Assembly (NCBI RefSeq): GCF_000760035.1 | Contig: NZ_JNAO01000013.1 | Coordinates: forward strand, 62,001 to 126,000 | Length of the DNA stretch: 64,000 bases | Source of the DNA: Prochlorococcus marinus str. MIT 9314 | Lineage (GTDB): Bacteria > Cyanobacteriota > Cyanobacteriia > PCC-6307 > Cyanobiaceae | Direction: 5' to 3' | Shown: piece after piece, positions 22,263 to 30,927 of the stretch | Position numbering within the stretch: the stretch's first letter is position 1 | Layout: each line of letters starts with the position of its first letter | Notes under the pieces: generated by a model | What the model was told of the DNA's origin: nothing | What the model saw: only the letters and a program-made list of their open reading frames with translations | The model's database searches: none | Made by a program: the position numbers and the translations under genes

Positions 22263-23435
22263 TTGAGATTTATAAAAACTTATTCAATTAATTTTTTAAT
22301 GATAATGGTATCAATAATTTTACCTATAAGTTTTTTTCAGATCTTTGATTTTTTTTACAGTAAAAATTCTCCAAATTACAATCCATTTAAATTAAGAGAT
22401 ATTATTCATAATGGCAAATCTTTATATATTAGAGATGATCTGGGTTGGTATTATTTAAGTTCGGGTTTCTTAGGTGAAAGTAGATATGGTAAAAATTATT
22501 TTAATGTTAAAACTGATGAAAATGGATTTCGCGTAAATCATGTAAAAGAAAATGAATTTTATGAAAATGAAATCTCAAGAGAAAAGATTTTATTCTTGGG
22601 AGATTCATTTACTTTTGGAGTAGCATTAGATTGGAATGATAGTTTTGTCGGAATATTAAATAACCAGTTTAATTTGCATGCTGTTAATGCAGGAGTAAAT
22701 TCTTATGCCCCAACTGCTTATAAATTTAAATTAAAAGGTTTAATTGAGAATGGTTTTATTTCTAGAAACCAAAAAATTGTTATTGGTCTTGATATTAGTG
22801 ATGTGTTTGATGAGTCAACTAGATGGACCGAATTTAAAGGTAAGCCTGCACTTATGCAAGAAGTTAGAAAATTCTCTAGACAGTCCTTATCTGCAATTGA
22901 TGTTCCTAATAATTCTTCGAAAAATAAGAAAAAAATTTTTAAGAACTTCTATGTTAAAAAAAATTTTAAATTAACTTATCAGATATATTATGGTATGGAG
23001 TCATTTGTAAAAAGGTTTGTGGATGATATTCAAGTAAGAAATAATGATAGGTCTAAGTTTACGCATAAAGAATGGGAATTAATTGATCATAAGTTTTCGC
23101 CATTGGGGATTGAGCAAGGTCTTAATAAAATAAGAAAAAATTTAATGGAGATTTCTCAATTTACTTCAAAAAATAATAATGAACTATATTTACTTATTTA
23201 TCCTTGGCCAGCTCAACTTTCATATGAAAATTTATTTGACTGGCCAGAATATGTAGAGTCATTATGTATTGAGATAGATTGCTCAGGCGTAATAAATACC
23301 TTCCCTGTTTTTAATTCATATAAGGAAAATTCAAAATCTTGGCAAAAAGAATTATATATAAGGGGCGATATGCATTTTAATCAAAAAGGAAATTATATTC
23401 TGGCTGAAATAATTGCTAATGAACTTAAAAAGTAA
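22263..23435 (+). CDS. SGNH/GDSL hydrolase-like membrane-anchored protein
   Basis: 390 residues, TTG start. N-terminal membrane span (FLMIMVSIILPISFFQIF, about 11-28), then an SGNH domain: block I FLGDSFTFG (about 110-118, Ser nucleophile), block III-type VNAGVNSYAP (about 140-149, Asn) and block V RGDMHFNQKGN (about 370-380, Asp and His). Such anchored SGNH proteins often deacylate or O-acetylate surface polysaccharide; the actual substrate is unknown. Convergent with the LptF/G-type permease, 7 bases between stops. Confidence 0.75.
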   Translation: MRFIKTYSINFLMIMVSIILPISFFQIFDFFYSKNSPNYNPFKLRDIIHNGKSLYIRDDLGWYYLSSGFLGESRYGKNYFNVKTDENGFRVNHVKENEFYENEISREKILFLGDSFTFGVALDWNDSFVGILNNQFNLHAVNAGVNSYAPTAYKFKLKGLIENGFISRNQKIVIGLDISDVFDESTRWTEFKGKPALMQEVRKFSRQSLSAIDVPNNSSKNKKKIFKNFYVKKNFKLTYQIYYGMESFVKRFVDDIQVRNNDRSKFTHKEWELIDHKFSPLGIEQGLNKIRKNLMEISQFTSKNNNELYLLIYPWPAQLSYENLFDWPEYVESLCIEIDCSGVINTFPVFNSYKENSKSWQKELYIRGDMHFNQKGNYILAEIIANELKK

Positions 23436-23442
23436 TAACAAC

Positions 23443-24648
23443 TTAAATCCTGGAAGATTTATAAAGTAGATAATAACCTCCACTTAGAGAAATTAAAATA
23501 GGTGACCAAGTTGCGATAATTGGACTTAATAAACCTTTTACTCCAAATGAACTAAATAAGAAAGACATGACGTAATATATCAAAATGAGAATCACACTTA
23601 TCCCAAAACCTTGTCCTTTTGAAGATCTGATATTGGACTTTGAACCAAGAGTACTGCCAATTAATCCAAAAACTAAGCAAGCACAAGGTAACGTAAATTT
23701 TTCTTGAATACGAACTTGAATTCTCCTTGTTTCTTTCAAGTTTCCAGTTTGTTGATAAATTTTTTCAGCTTTTAAAGCTTGTTTAAGGGTCATCTTAGCT
23801 GCATCTTTTGGAACTTCTGCTAATTTCAAGGGACCTTCATCGAATGGATATACATATCTACTAAATTGAACAATGGTTGACTGACCATTAGAATCTACTG
23901 AAACTAAGCTTCCATTAGAAAATATCCATGCAGTATTTTTCTTATCAAAAATTGCTTTCTCTGCTTTTAAAATCTGTCGAAAACCCATTCTTGATAAATC
24001 TAATACTGTAACTTCATTCATCTGTTTGTTTTTATATCTTGCTGCATAAAAAATATGAGTTAAGTAATTATTTAATTTTGTTGGATTGTTTGTTTCTTGT
24101 TCAATTCTTGATCCATATCTAGAAAACATAATATTTTCTTTCCCTTCTTCTGTATTAAATGATTTACCTATTCCTCCTCTTAATGTAGTTTCAGCTAATT
24201 TATTACTCGCAGGAACTAAATTATCGTTAAAGTAAAAAGTTAACCCTGTCATAAATATTGAAAGAGCAATGGCTGGAGAAATAATTCTTGAAGTTTTTAT
24301 ACCCAAAGATTTCAATGCCAACAATTCAGAGTTGCTTGATAACTTTCCATAGGCTAATAATGTTGAAAGTAAAACTGCCATTGGGAATGATAAGACTAAA
24401 AAACTGGGTAAACTAAAAAAAAGAACTTTTAAAGCTAAAAATAAAGGTAAACCAAATTCAACTATTTTTCTTATAAGATCAAACATTACTCCAACAGATA
24501 ATGAAATAACAGTAAAAGCAGAAATTGCAAATATCATGGGAGGTATTATTTGCCCTAACAACCATCTATCTATTAAAGGAAGAAAATACCAAGGAGAAAT
24601 TATTTTATAAATAGTTCTTTTAATAAGTGATTGATTTGAAAGTTTCAA
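23443..24648 (-). CDS. LptF/LptG family permease
   Basis: 401 residues, inner-membrane subunit of the LPS-transport ABC exporter (YjgP/YjgQ family). Three spans in the N-terminal half (about 35-60, 70-110, including LPSFLVLSFPMAVLLSTLLA), then a large periplasmic beta-jellyroll (about 130-310) and three spans at the C-terminus. Cyanobacteria usually carry a single LptF/G-like gene. ATG start, full length. Confidence 0.88.
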   Translation of the reverse strand: MKLSNQSLIKRTIYKIISPWYFLPLIDRWLLGQIIPPMIFAISAFTVISLSVGVMFDLIRKIVEFGLPLFLALKVLFFSLPSFLVLSFPMAVLLSTLLAYGKLSSNSELLALKSLGIKTSRIISPAIALSIFMTGLTFYFNDNLVPASNKLAETTLRGGIGKSFNTEEGKENIMFSRYGSRIEQETNNPTKLNNYLTHIFYAARYKNKQMNEVTVLDLSRMGFRQILKAEKAIFDKKNTAWIFSNGSLVSVDSNGQSTIVQFSRYVYPFDEGPLKLAEVPKDAAKMTLKQALKAEKIYQQTGNLKETRRIQVRIQEKFTLPCACLVFGLIGSTLGSKSNIRSSKGQGFGISVILILIYYVMSFLFSSFGVKGLLSPIIATWSPILISLSGGYYLLYKSSRI

Positions 24649-24835
24649 AAGAAGATTATTTTTTTACTGTCTTTTTTAACATTATAAAATATCAACGATT
24701 TAGAAACCAATATAAAATTTATAGTTAAGAACAATATTTTTATTTTCTTAGTTTCAATAATTAATCAGAAAAATAATTTATTAACACTTGCAATAAAACA
24801 AGAAATTTGGTTTCTTAAAAAAAAACAGTTAAAGC

Positions 24836-24955
24836 ATGAAAAATAAAACTTTGATATACAAATGCAATTGCGTACACTGCCAACAAAAAATAAATCAAAT
24901 TAATAATTCAAAAATATATTGGGACAAATTAATTTCAAGAAAAAATTTGCTATAG
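24836..24955 (+). CDS. Small Cys-containing protein, 39 aa
   Basis: MKNKTLIYKCNCVHCQQKIN then basic residues to KNLL. C-x-C-x2-C cluster may bind metal. Clean frame but no paralogue; moderate doubt. Confidence 0.35.
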   Translation: MKNKTLIYKCNCVHCQQKINQINNSKIYWDKLISRKNLL

Positions 24956-25022
24956 TTCCCCAACTAAATCCTCTAAAGTTTTAAAACTTTTTTAAGAAGC
25001 TATTTTAAAAAATGTTATCTTC

Positions 25023-25124
25023 ATGAAAAAAAAAGTTTTACGATCTTTACAAGTAAGTATTTTTAGAATAATGATGTTACTTAGCTTTTTGATTTTTTTT
25101 GTAGATCATATTTTCTCGATTTAA
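25023..25124 (+). CDS. Tiny membrane peptide, 33 aa
   Basis: MKKKVLRSLQVSIFRIMMLL followed by SFLIFFVDHIFSI: basic head and one span. No other support. Confidence 0.35.
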   Translation: MKKKVLRSLQVSIFRIMMLLSFLIFFVDHIFSI

Positions 25125-25576
25125 AAGAAGAAGGATAATCAAAATACAAGATGGAATGAGAATAAAATCTAAAGACATACATTTTTTTCAATCAATTTAT
25201 ATTTAGCAAATAAAAATGTCTTTGACACTAGTGTTTTGTCTTTAAGATTTTATTCAATAAGTCAAAAATTATTTAAATATTTATTTTGTTGGCTTGCTTT
25301 TAAAATTGAAAGAGCTTGCAAGTATCCCACCGGCAAGCTCATGACGACATAGTTAATTCAGTTTTTGATTAACCAGCTAAGCACTTCCTAAATGCTTTCT
25401 TTATCTTACTAAGTAAAATTACTTACTGTGAGTATAAATGCTTATTTTAGCGTTTATCTGCAAATTTGATAACAAAAGGTGACCCAATAGAATTTATGGC
25501 CTATTAATTGTTTTTAAACAGAAATGTAACATATTGACCCATAACTACTCAGAGGCGAATCATTAGAGGCTTTTGG
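25125..25576. other. Gene-free stretch with an inverted repeat
   Basis: No gene. A perfect 8-bp inverted repeat GAGCTTGC / GCAAGCTC (25312-25319, 25333-25340) with a 13-base spacer AAGTATCCCACCG could be a transcript end; the minus-strand T-run after it is weak (CTTTCAATTTT). Confidence 0.45.
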
Positions 25577-25617
25577 TTTACATAAGTTAATATTCGTGTT
25601 ACTTTAGTTAACAATTA
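25577..25617 (+). promoter_or_regulatory. HLR1-like direct repeats upstream of hli
   Basis: TTTACATAA (25577-25585), ten bases, then GTGTTACTTTAGTTAACAAT (25596-25615). GTTACTTT-AG-TTAACAAT fits the RpaB-binding HLR1 pattern (two (G/T)TTACA(A/T)(A/T) separated by two bases) at 14 of 16 positions; TTTACATA is a perfect half-site. The same arrangement is upstream of the other hli unit (26806-26846). Confidence 0.6.
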
Positions 25618-25629
25618 TTATCATTTTAA

Positions 25630-25836
25630 ATGACAAAATCAGGAGTTACTACAGAATCAGGTGGAAGACAGAATATGTTCCCATCAGAAACTAGGCCTTA
25701 TATTGACGAAACTGTATCTTACGATGGATATCCTCAAAATGCAGAAAAAGTGAATGGTAGATGGGCTATGGTTGGTTTTGTTGCACTATTAGGAGCCTAC
25801 ATAACAACAGGACAAATCATACCAGGAATTTTTTAA
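25630..25836 (+). CDS. hli: High-light-inducible protein (Hli)
   Basis: 68-residue single-helix chlorophyll-binding-like protein of the thylakoid membrane. The ELIP/HLIP motif is EKVNGRWAMVGFVALLGAY (about residues 41-59), with the E/N/R ligands typical of the Chl-binding helix, and the C-terminus TTGQIIPGIF marks the multicopy Prochlorococcus/cyanophage type. The extra ~35-residue N-terminus is longer than in the minus-strand copies. Photoprotective role inferred from the family. HLR1-like repeats lie directly upstream. Confidence 0.92.
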   Translation: MTKSGVTTESGGRQNMFPSETRPYIDETVSYDGYPQNAEKVNGRWAMVGFVALLGAYITTGQIIPGIF

Positions 25837-25947
25837 CACCTAAATTGCTTTTTATGAAATTTTTGTAAAAAGTTATTTTTTAAAGTCTTTTTAAATAATA
25901 AATATAAGCTCTATTTAAATAAATTAACCTGCTACTTGTACCAATAT

Positions 25948-26076
25948 TTATTTTAAATTTGAAAATAAGAAAAACCAAACTAATGTTATTGCGTTTAGGC
26001 TAAATATTATTCCAAGAAATATATAAGCAAACTTTTTGCCAATAAATGCTGTATCCGGTTCAAGCTTTACTCTCAT
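25948..26076 (-). CDS. Small membrane protein, 42 aa
   Basis: Head MRVKLEPDTAFIGKKFAYIF and one span to VWFFLFSNLK. The pattern (short polar head with D-T-A-F-I-G, single helix) looks like other small thylakoid-type peptides but is not recognised. Clean frame, ATG start. Confidence 0.5.
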   Translation of the reverse strand: MRVKLEPDTAFIGKKFAYIFLGIIFSLNAITLVWFFLFSNLK

Positions 26077-26490
26077 TAAATCCTAAGATTATCTCGATAA
26101 AGATAGCATCAGTTAACGAATAAATTTAAGTTTTAAAGAAAAATAAAATTAATTAACATACTTGCTAAGTCAATTTTAAAAGCTAAGTAATTATAAGATT
26201 TTAAAATTCTAGAGGGGATATAAACAATAATGTTATTATTTTTGCTTATAAATAAACCTCTTTAGTTTGAATAATTATTATGCCAATTTAGATTAGTAAA
26301 ATTGGCCAAATAATCATTTCTCAAAAATAGATTTGTTTATGTTAACCATAAAACTAAAAAATTATTATAAATAAAATCCTTAGAAATTAAATAGAATTTT
26401 ATTTTATTCTGGTTTAAAGTATTCTGCTCTGTTTTAAATAGGATTATTCAAAACTCAATTACTAAAGATCATTTTTAAAAAAAATTTGCG
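26077..26490. other. Gene-free stretch, nothing supported
   Basis: AT-rich DNA between the 42-aa gene and the hli terminator. No convincing frame, repeat or hairpin; one TTATTATAAATAAAAT-type run only. Confidence 0.4.
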
Positions 26491-26528
26491 AAAAAAAAAT
26501 AGCCTAATTTAAACTTTAATCAGGCTAT
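26491..26528 (-). terminator. Rho-independent terminator of the hli pair
   Basis: On the minus strand ATAGCCT (26528-26522) pairs with AGGCTAT (26505-26499), followed by a run of nine T. It ends the two-gene hli unit about 20 bases after its last stop codon. Confidence 0.8.
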
Positions 26529-26547
26529 ATAAAAATCAAAACTTATA

Positions 26548-26688
26548 TTAGATAAATCCAGGAATAATTTGACCTGTTGTTAAATAAGCTCCAACCAAAG
26601 CAACAAAGCCTAGCATCGCAAATCTTCCGTTAAGCTTTTCAGCAACGATTTTTTCTTTTTCTATTATTTTGGATTGGTTATTTTTCAT
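26548..26688 (-). CDS. hli: High-light-inducible protein (Hli), 46 aa
   Basis: MKNNQSKIIEKEKIVAEKLN head, then NGRFAMLGFVALVGAYLTTG and QIIPGFI. The Hli helix with E-x2-N-G-R-x-A-M is complete. The true start is at 26688; the frame is open further up but that part is the other hli gene in a different frame. Start and previous stop overlap (TAATG), so it is translationally coupled to the 35-aa hli gene upstream. Confidence 0.9.
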   Translation of the reverse strand: MKNNQSKIIEKEKIVAEKLNGRFAMLGFVALVGAYLTTGQIIPGFI

Positions 26689-26795
26689 TAAAACCAGCCA
26701 GGAATAATTTGACCTGTTGTGACGTAAGCACCAACAGCTGCTACGAAACCTAACATCGCTGCCCAACCGTTAAAACGTTCTGCTTCTGGAGTCAT
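26688..26795 (-). CDS. hli: High-light-inducible protein (Hli), 35 aa
   Basis: MTPEAERFNGWAAMLGFVAA, then VGAYVTTGQIIPGWF. The Hli motif is E-R-F-N-G-W-A-A-M: the usual Arg after N-G is Trp, and the helix is otherwise intact. Ends in TGQIIPGWF like its neighbours. First gene of the pair, with an HLR1-like region 11-51 bases upstream. Confidence 0.9.
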   Translation of the reverse strand: MTPEAERFNGWAAMLGFVAAVGAYVTTGQIIPGWF

Positions 26796-26805
26796 TTTTT
26801 TAATG

Positions 26806-26846
26806 TAATTATTAACAAATATAACACATATATTTATTTATGTAAA
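26806..26846 (-). promoter_or_regulatory. HLR1-like region upstream of the hli pair
   Basis: On the minus strand: TTTACATAA (26846-26838), ten bases, then GTGTTATATTTGTTAATAAT. This aligns without gaps to the region upstream of the other hli gene (TTTACATAA, ten bases, GTGTTACTTTAGTTAACAAT), including 17 of 20 bases in the second block, and has a similar distance to the ATG. Confidence 0.6.
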
Positions 26847-27037
26847 GAAAATTAAGGATTATTGATTAATTATCTTTAGAAATTGTAAAAGTGATACATA
26901 TATGTGTCGAATTATACCTTATTGGCGGGTTGCTTTTGTTCTGTTATTTTTAAATTTGAGACAAAAAAAATTAAAAACTAATACCTTTTTTTTAGGGAAA
27001 ATCCTCATTTAGAGGTGATTTAAATTAATATATTAAT

Positions 27038-27078
27038 AGAGTCAGCTAGTAGGGATACAGGCTGACTCTTTTTTTTTA
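27038..27078 (+). terminator. Strong rho-independent terminator, no gene before it
   Basis: Perfect 9-bp stem AGAGTCAGC / GCTGACTCT, 14-base loop, nine T. No + strand gene lies between the divergent hli start (26795) and here, so a small RNA of up to ~200 nt is the likely transcript; another hairpin CCTC-atttA-GAGG precedes it at ~27003. Confidence 0.75.
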
Positions 27079-27157
27079 GAATTTTTGATTTTTGACTAAA
27101 AGTAGTTTTTAAAGTGCAAATAATTGCTATTAATAAATTAGATATATATATGAATTT

Positions 27158-27322
27158 ATGTCATTCGCGACTTACTACATGCATTTAATTTTTGGAAGGA
27201 TTCCTTCTCTAATGAGTTCTGATTTAATACTTTATATCTTGCCTGCTCTTACAATTTCAATATTATTCTTTAGCCTTAAAATAATGTTTTTCAATACTCC
27301 TAAATTGAGAAAGGTTAAATAA
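27158..27322 (+). CDS. Small membrane protein, 54 aa
   Basis: MSFATYYMHLIFGRIPSLMS head and one long span (DLILYILPALTISILFFSL), then a basic tail. ATG start, clean frame. Confidence 0.45.
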   Translation: MSFATYYMHLIFGRIPSLMSSDLILYILPALTISILFFSLKIMFFNTPKLRKVK

Positions 27323-27382
27323 TCAAGAATTTTAGAATTATTTTTTTACTGAAGCACCCAATTTTTTTAATTTTGGATACTA

Positions 27383-27990
27383 GACTTTTTTTCGGCAACT
27401 CAAAAAAATAGAGACTTTATTGGTGATGTACTATCCAGAATTCTAACAAAAGGTTCAGTATTGGAAATCGGGAGTAGCAGCGGTGAACATGGATTGGTTT
27501 TTTCAAAAACGCTTTCCAGGAATAATATGGCAAACAAATGACTCAGAGTTAGAGCATATAAAAAGTATAAGTTCTTGTATTGATTATGAAGACCTAACTA
27601 AAAAAAATGCCCCAGACTCTTGAGATTGATGTAGAAAAAATTACTTGGAAAATTCCATTAAGATTAGCTCATTCTTTGCAAGGAATAGTCTCTATAAATA
27701 TGATTCGTGTAGCATATTGGTCTTGTACAGTAGCTCTTTAAAGAGTTAGGGAAATTACTTAATAAGGGGCGATTTTTGATTTTCTATGGGCCATTTAAAA
27801 TTTGTAATAAGCAAATAAGTGAAATGAATTATTTTTTCGATAATTCATTAAAAATGCAAAATGATCTTCGAAGTATGAAAAATCTTGAGGAAGTTTGTGA
27901 TGAGAGTAAGAAAAATGGTTTTTTAAAGAGGATATTATTAAGATGCCTGCAAATAATTTTTCAATAATTTATAGAAAAGTTTCCTAATAA
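27383..27990 (+). pseudogene. DUF938 SAM-methyltransferase pseudogene
   Basis: Scattered across all three frames: FIGDVLSRILTKGSVLEIGS followed by SSGEHGLVFSKT (motif I of DUF938, E-I-x-S-G-x-G-E-H), RFPGIIWQTNDSELEHIKSI, IVSINMIRVAYWS, LGKLLNKGRFLIFYGPFK, NYFFDNSLKMQNDLRSMKNL and a terminal MPANNFSIIYRK. Reading it needs at least three frame changes. Full-length DUF938 proteins are ~200 residues, so most of the gene is still present. Confidence 0.75.
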
Positions 27991-28038
27991 GGCAAATATA
28001 AATATCAATAAGTTATTAAAGTTCATCATATAAGATGA

Positions 28039-28200
28039 TCAACCTGATAGTTTTTTGCTCCATTCTTTATGCTTTTGATCTAAATCTGAAATTTTTTCGC
28101 CTAAACTCAACTGTCTTTCTAATAATTCAATTTTTGTAAGTGTTATTTTTTCCGAATAAAATTTAATGGGCTGCTTACCATGTAAATTGTCGCCACTCAT
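28039..28200 (-). CDS. Small hypothetical protein, 53 aa
   Basis: MSGDNLHGKQPIKFYSEKIT followed by a Leu/Lys helix (LTKIELLERQLSLGEKISDL). Coiled-coil-like, soluble. ATG start; no paralogue seen. Confidence 0.5.
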   Translation of the reverse strand: MSGDNLHGKQPIKFYSEKITLTKIELLERQLSLGEKISDLDQKHKEWSKKLSG

Positions 28201-28318
28201 AGAATTACTAAAATCATGAGTATTTTCTACGATGAAAAATTTGTTATTGCTAATTCTTTTATATTCTTTTCAGATTTGCGCAAATTAATGTGATAAAGAA
28301 TAGATGCTTATTGAGTTT

Positions 28319-29485
28319 TTACTCCACCATTTTGTATGAAGATTGCCAAATATATTTTTCTTTCTTGATGTCTGATTCAACAGCAACGCAATTGCAAGCA
28401 ATATTCCATAGAGCTTTGTGTATTGGATCAGGATTAAAAAGATATGCTTTTTTAAAGGCTTTTTTAATTAAGACAGTTGCTTTTTTAGCATGATAATGAG
28501 GGATCGTTGGACATACATGATGAACGACATGGCTAGAACCTATATTATGGTGAAGAAAATTAAGGATTCTACCGTAAGGTCTGTCAATAGATAGAAATGC
28601 CCCTTTCATAAAGGAAAATTCCGTATTTGAAAGATGAGGTACATCTGAATCGGTATGATGAAGCCATGTATAAACTACTAGCCAACAATTAACTACTAAT
28701 AAAGGGCCAAAATACAGAGCAATTACTGGAAATAATCCATACTTAAAAACTAAATAAACAATGCCCACTAATGTCAAACCTACACCAATATCTGATATCC
28801 AAACTTTCTTGGTCCATATTGATGGCCATAATGCTTTAGAAAATGGTTTAATTGGCCAAAAATGATTTGAAGTACCATACTTAAGACCTCCTGTACTTCC
28901 CGTAAGTAAATAAGCAGGCCAGCCGAATATTAGATGTAAAACAAGTTGAAGAATTCCATAATTTTTCTTACCTAAGGAATTTGAAAAATGTAATTCTTTT
29001 TCGCCGCCAACTTTTTCTGTAACTCCATTCCCATTAATGACTAAAGGGACGTGAGTTTCTCCATTGGAAATGTTATTTGTGAATCGATGATGAACTGCAT
29101 GAGAACGCTGCCAAGAAAAATAAGGTACTAGAAGTAATGAATGTAGTAAATAACCAGTTATAGATTCTAATGTCTTGTTTTTAGAGAATGCTCCATGCCC
29201 ACATTCATGTGCTATTACCCAGAATCCCATTGAAGTGGTACCTGATATTAATGCGTAAATAATCCAAATTGGGATCATTTTTGGGGTAAATGGAATAGAT
29301 AACCCTATCGCAACTACTAATGATTGAATTAAAGCTGATTGTAAAAGATACCTCAAAGAAGTTTTGGTATTGCACTTAAAGTAGTGCTCGGGGATAACAT
29401 CCTTAAATTCTTTTATGCTTGGAATATCTTTATCCTCTATTACAAGCGCTTGGCCTTTAAGACCAGAAAATTTTATATTACTCAA
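28319..29485 (-). CDS. Acyl-lipid fatty acid desaturase (Delta-12/omega type)
   Basis: 388-residue membrane di-iron desaturase. Three histidine boxes: HECGHGAF (from residue 93), SHAVHHRFTNN (129-139) and HVVHHVCPTIPHY (about 335-347), with four or five hydrophobic spans between. The HECGHGAFS and W-x-x-S-H-x-x-H-H pattern is that of the DesA/FAD2 Delta-12 or omega-3 group rather than of Delta-9 DesC. Acts on glycerolipids and would help keep membranes fluid in the cold. Regiospecificity not decided. Confidence 0.85.
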   Translation of the reverse strand: MSNIKFSGLKGQALVIEDKDIPSIKEFKDVIPEHYFKCNTKTSLRYLLQSALIQSLVVAIGLSIPFTPKMIPIWIIYALISGTTSMGFWVIAHECGHGAFSKNKTLESITGYLLHSLLLVPYFSWQRSHAVHHRFTNNISNGETHVPLVINGNGVTEKVGGEKELHFSNSLGKKNYGILQLVLHLIFGWPAYLLTGSTGGLKYGTSNHFWPIKPFSKALWPSIWTKKVWISDIGVGLTLVGIVYLVFKYGLFPVIALYFGPLLVVNCWLVVYTWLHHTDSDVPHLSNTEFSFMKGAFLSIDRPYGRILNFLHHNIGSSHVVHHVCPTIPHYHAKKATVLIKKAFKKAYLFNPDPIHKALWNIACNCVAVESDIKKEKYIWQSSYKMVE

Positions 29486-29730
29486 ATTTTTTTGGTTAAG
29501 AATTTTTTTTAAATAAAAGTGAATTTATATTTCCTATTATCCATCACAGGATCTCATAATGAAAAGAGTTTATAAATTTTTTCGGTAAACTTTTTATAAT
29601 TTTAATTTCATCTAAAAATAGATTAGTTTGTGCCAAATATTTTTTATTTTATTCTTTTATCGCAATCTTTTTAATTTTTTCTTTATTTCTTAAGCTGATT
29701 GTCTTGGCTCTTCTCCAAAGCTCAATTAAT

Positions 29731-29862
29731 TTAAAGACCGCGTATATACCTCTTAGGTAAACCAGATTGTTTACGTGGCTTTACTAGTATAGGTAAAACA
29801 ATAACACCTACCGTAAAAAGACAGATTGGAGCAACTACCATCAATATAGATTCTAGAGACAT
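29731..29862 (-). CDS. Small membrane protein, 43 aa
   Basis: MSLESILMVVAPICLFTVGV span, then a proline-bearing basic tail (KPRKQSGLPKRYIRGL). Codon use is less AT-rich than the surroundings. ATG start. No family recognised. Confidence 0.5.
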   Translation of the reverse strand: MSLESILMVVAPICLFTVGVIVLPILVKPRKQSGLPKRYIRGL

Positions 29863-30051
29863 GAATAATTTTGAATTTATTAATAAATAGCAGGAATTTT
29901 TTTTAAAGTCATGCGTATTTATATCTATTTTGTAAGAGTAGATTCAAAATTTTTATAAATTATTAAGTAAAAAAGAAAAAAAGATTAAAAAAAATCAATT
30001 TTTTTATAATTCATCCTATTTACTTAATCATTACTTAAAAATAGATTGGTT

Positions 30052-30192
30052 ATGGATGAAGAAAAAAATTGGATGCTTATGACTTATTATTGTCCAATTC
30101 ATGGTGATTCAGGTCTAGTAAAACCGGTTCAACTAACAAAAAAAGAAATTAGTAAAACATTCTTAAAAAAAGGTAAGAGTTCTAAAAATTAA
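30052..30192 (+). CDS. Small hypothetical protein, 46 aa
   Basis: MDEEKNWMLMTYYCPIHGDS followed by a Lys-rich tail. The Y-C-P-I-H-G-D motif recalls a degraded zinc ribbon. No paralogue. Confidence 0.4.
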   Translation: MDEEKNWMLMTYYCPIHGDSGLVKPVQLTKKEISKTFLKKGKSSKN

Positions 30193-30334
30193 TTTTTTAA
30201 ATATAACCTAAGATATTATGATAATTTTCTATATTCTTTATTGAAATCTGTTTAATTAAAATTGATATCTTACAAAAATCCCATAAGCTGCTTTTTTTTA
30301 TCAGCAGTATTGCAAAATAAATTAAAAAAATAAC

Positions 30335-30487
30335 TTAATTTGTATCAGAATCGCATGTTAATTCACATTGATTAAGTTCATGAGATGATATCTTTTCTAA
30401 AATTCTTAACATATCAATTTCGGAAAGCTCTCCATTCGAGTTCCATTTTAAAGTTGTTTTCCTTTGAGGTGAATTTTTTTTATTCAT
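30335..30487 (-). CDS. Small hypothetical protein, 50 aa
   Basis: Basic head MNKKNSPQRKTTLKWNSNG, an acidic helix (LSEIDMLRILEKISSHEL) and a two-cysteine end (QCELTCDSDTN). Overlaps by 8 bases the end of the CX3C gene upstream, so the pair is coupled. Confidence 0.5.
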   Translation of the reverse strand: MNKKNSPQRKTTLKWNSNGELSEIDMLRILEKISSHELNQCELTCDSDTN

Positions 30488-30689
30488 TTTGCTCGCCCCC
30501 TTTTAAATGAACTTCTAAACAACGAGTAATACATTCTTGATGACCATCCACAATACTGCATTCAGTAATACACTCAAAATATGAATTAATAGAATCTATT
30601 TCTGTGTTCTTGTTGGTAGAAACAAATGAATCATTCATAATATTATTAAATTTATTTGGAATAGAGATATAGCACGAATTTATGTTCAA
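30480..30689 (-). CDS. Twin CX3C small protein, 69 aa (copy 2)
   Basis: C-terminal twin CX3C: SYFECITECSIVDGHQECIT then RCLEVHLK, with 8 residues between motifs. Related to the 54-aa protein at 12519 (YDCLRSC ... EECVENC). The ORF could also start at internal ATGs (residue 18, MNDSF), leaving 52 residues. No signal peptide; cysteines would have to be paired or metal-bound in the cytoplasm. Confidence 0.55.
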   Translation of the reverse strand: MNINSCYISIPNKFNNIMNDSFVSTNKNTEIDSINSYFECITECSIVDGHQECITRCLEVHLKGGEQNE

Positions 30690-30927
30690 TAATTTAATTT
30701 ATTAAGTGAATTAGAAAAAATAAGTATTATTTACTAAAGCTATATTTCACTTAGTTTTCCTTCAAAAAATTAGTATTAACATTCTTTTATAAGATAAAAG
30801 AAAAAAACACTTTTGATTATTTAATATTATTCTTATATGTTAATCTCTCAAAAAAATCAGCATAAAGACTGATTTACTTTTAAGTAATTTAGTTAGAAGA
30901 TAAAAAAGTATACTTTTAGATTTTTAA

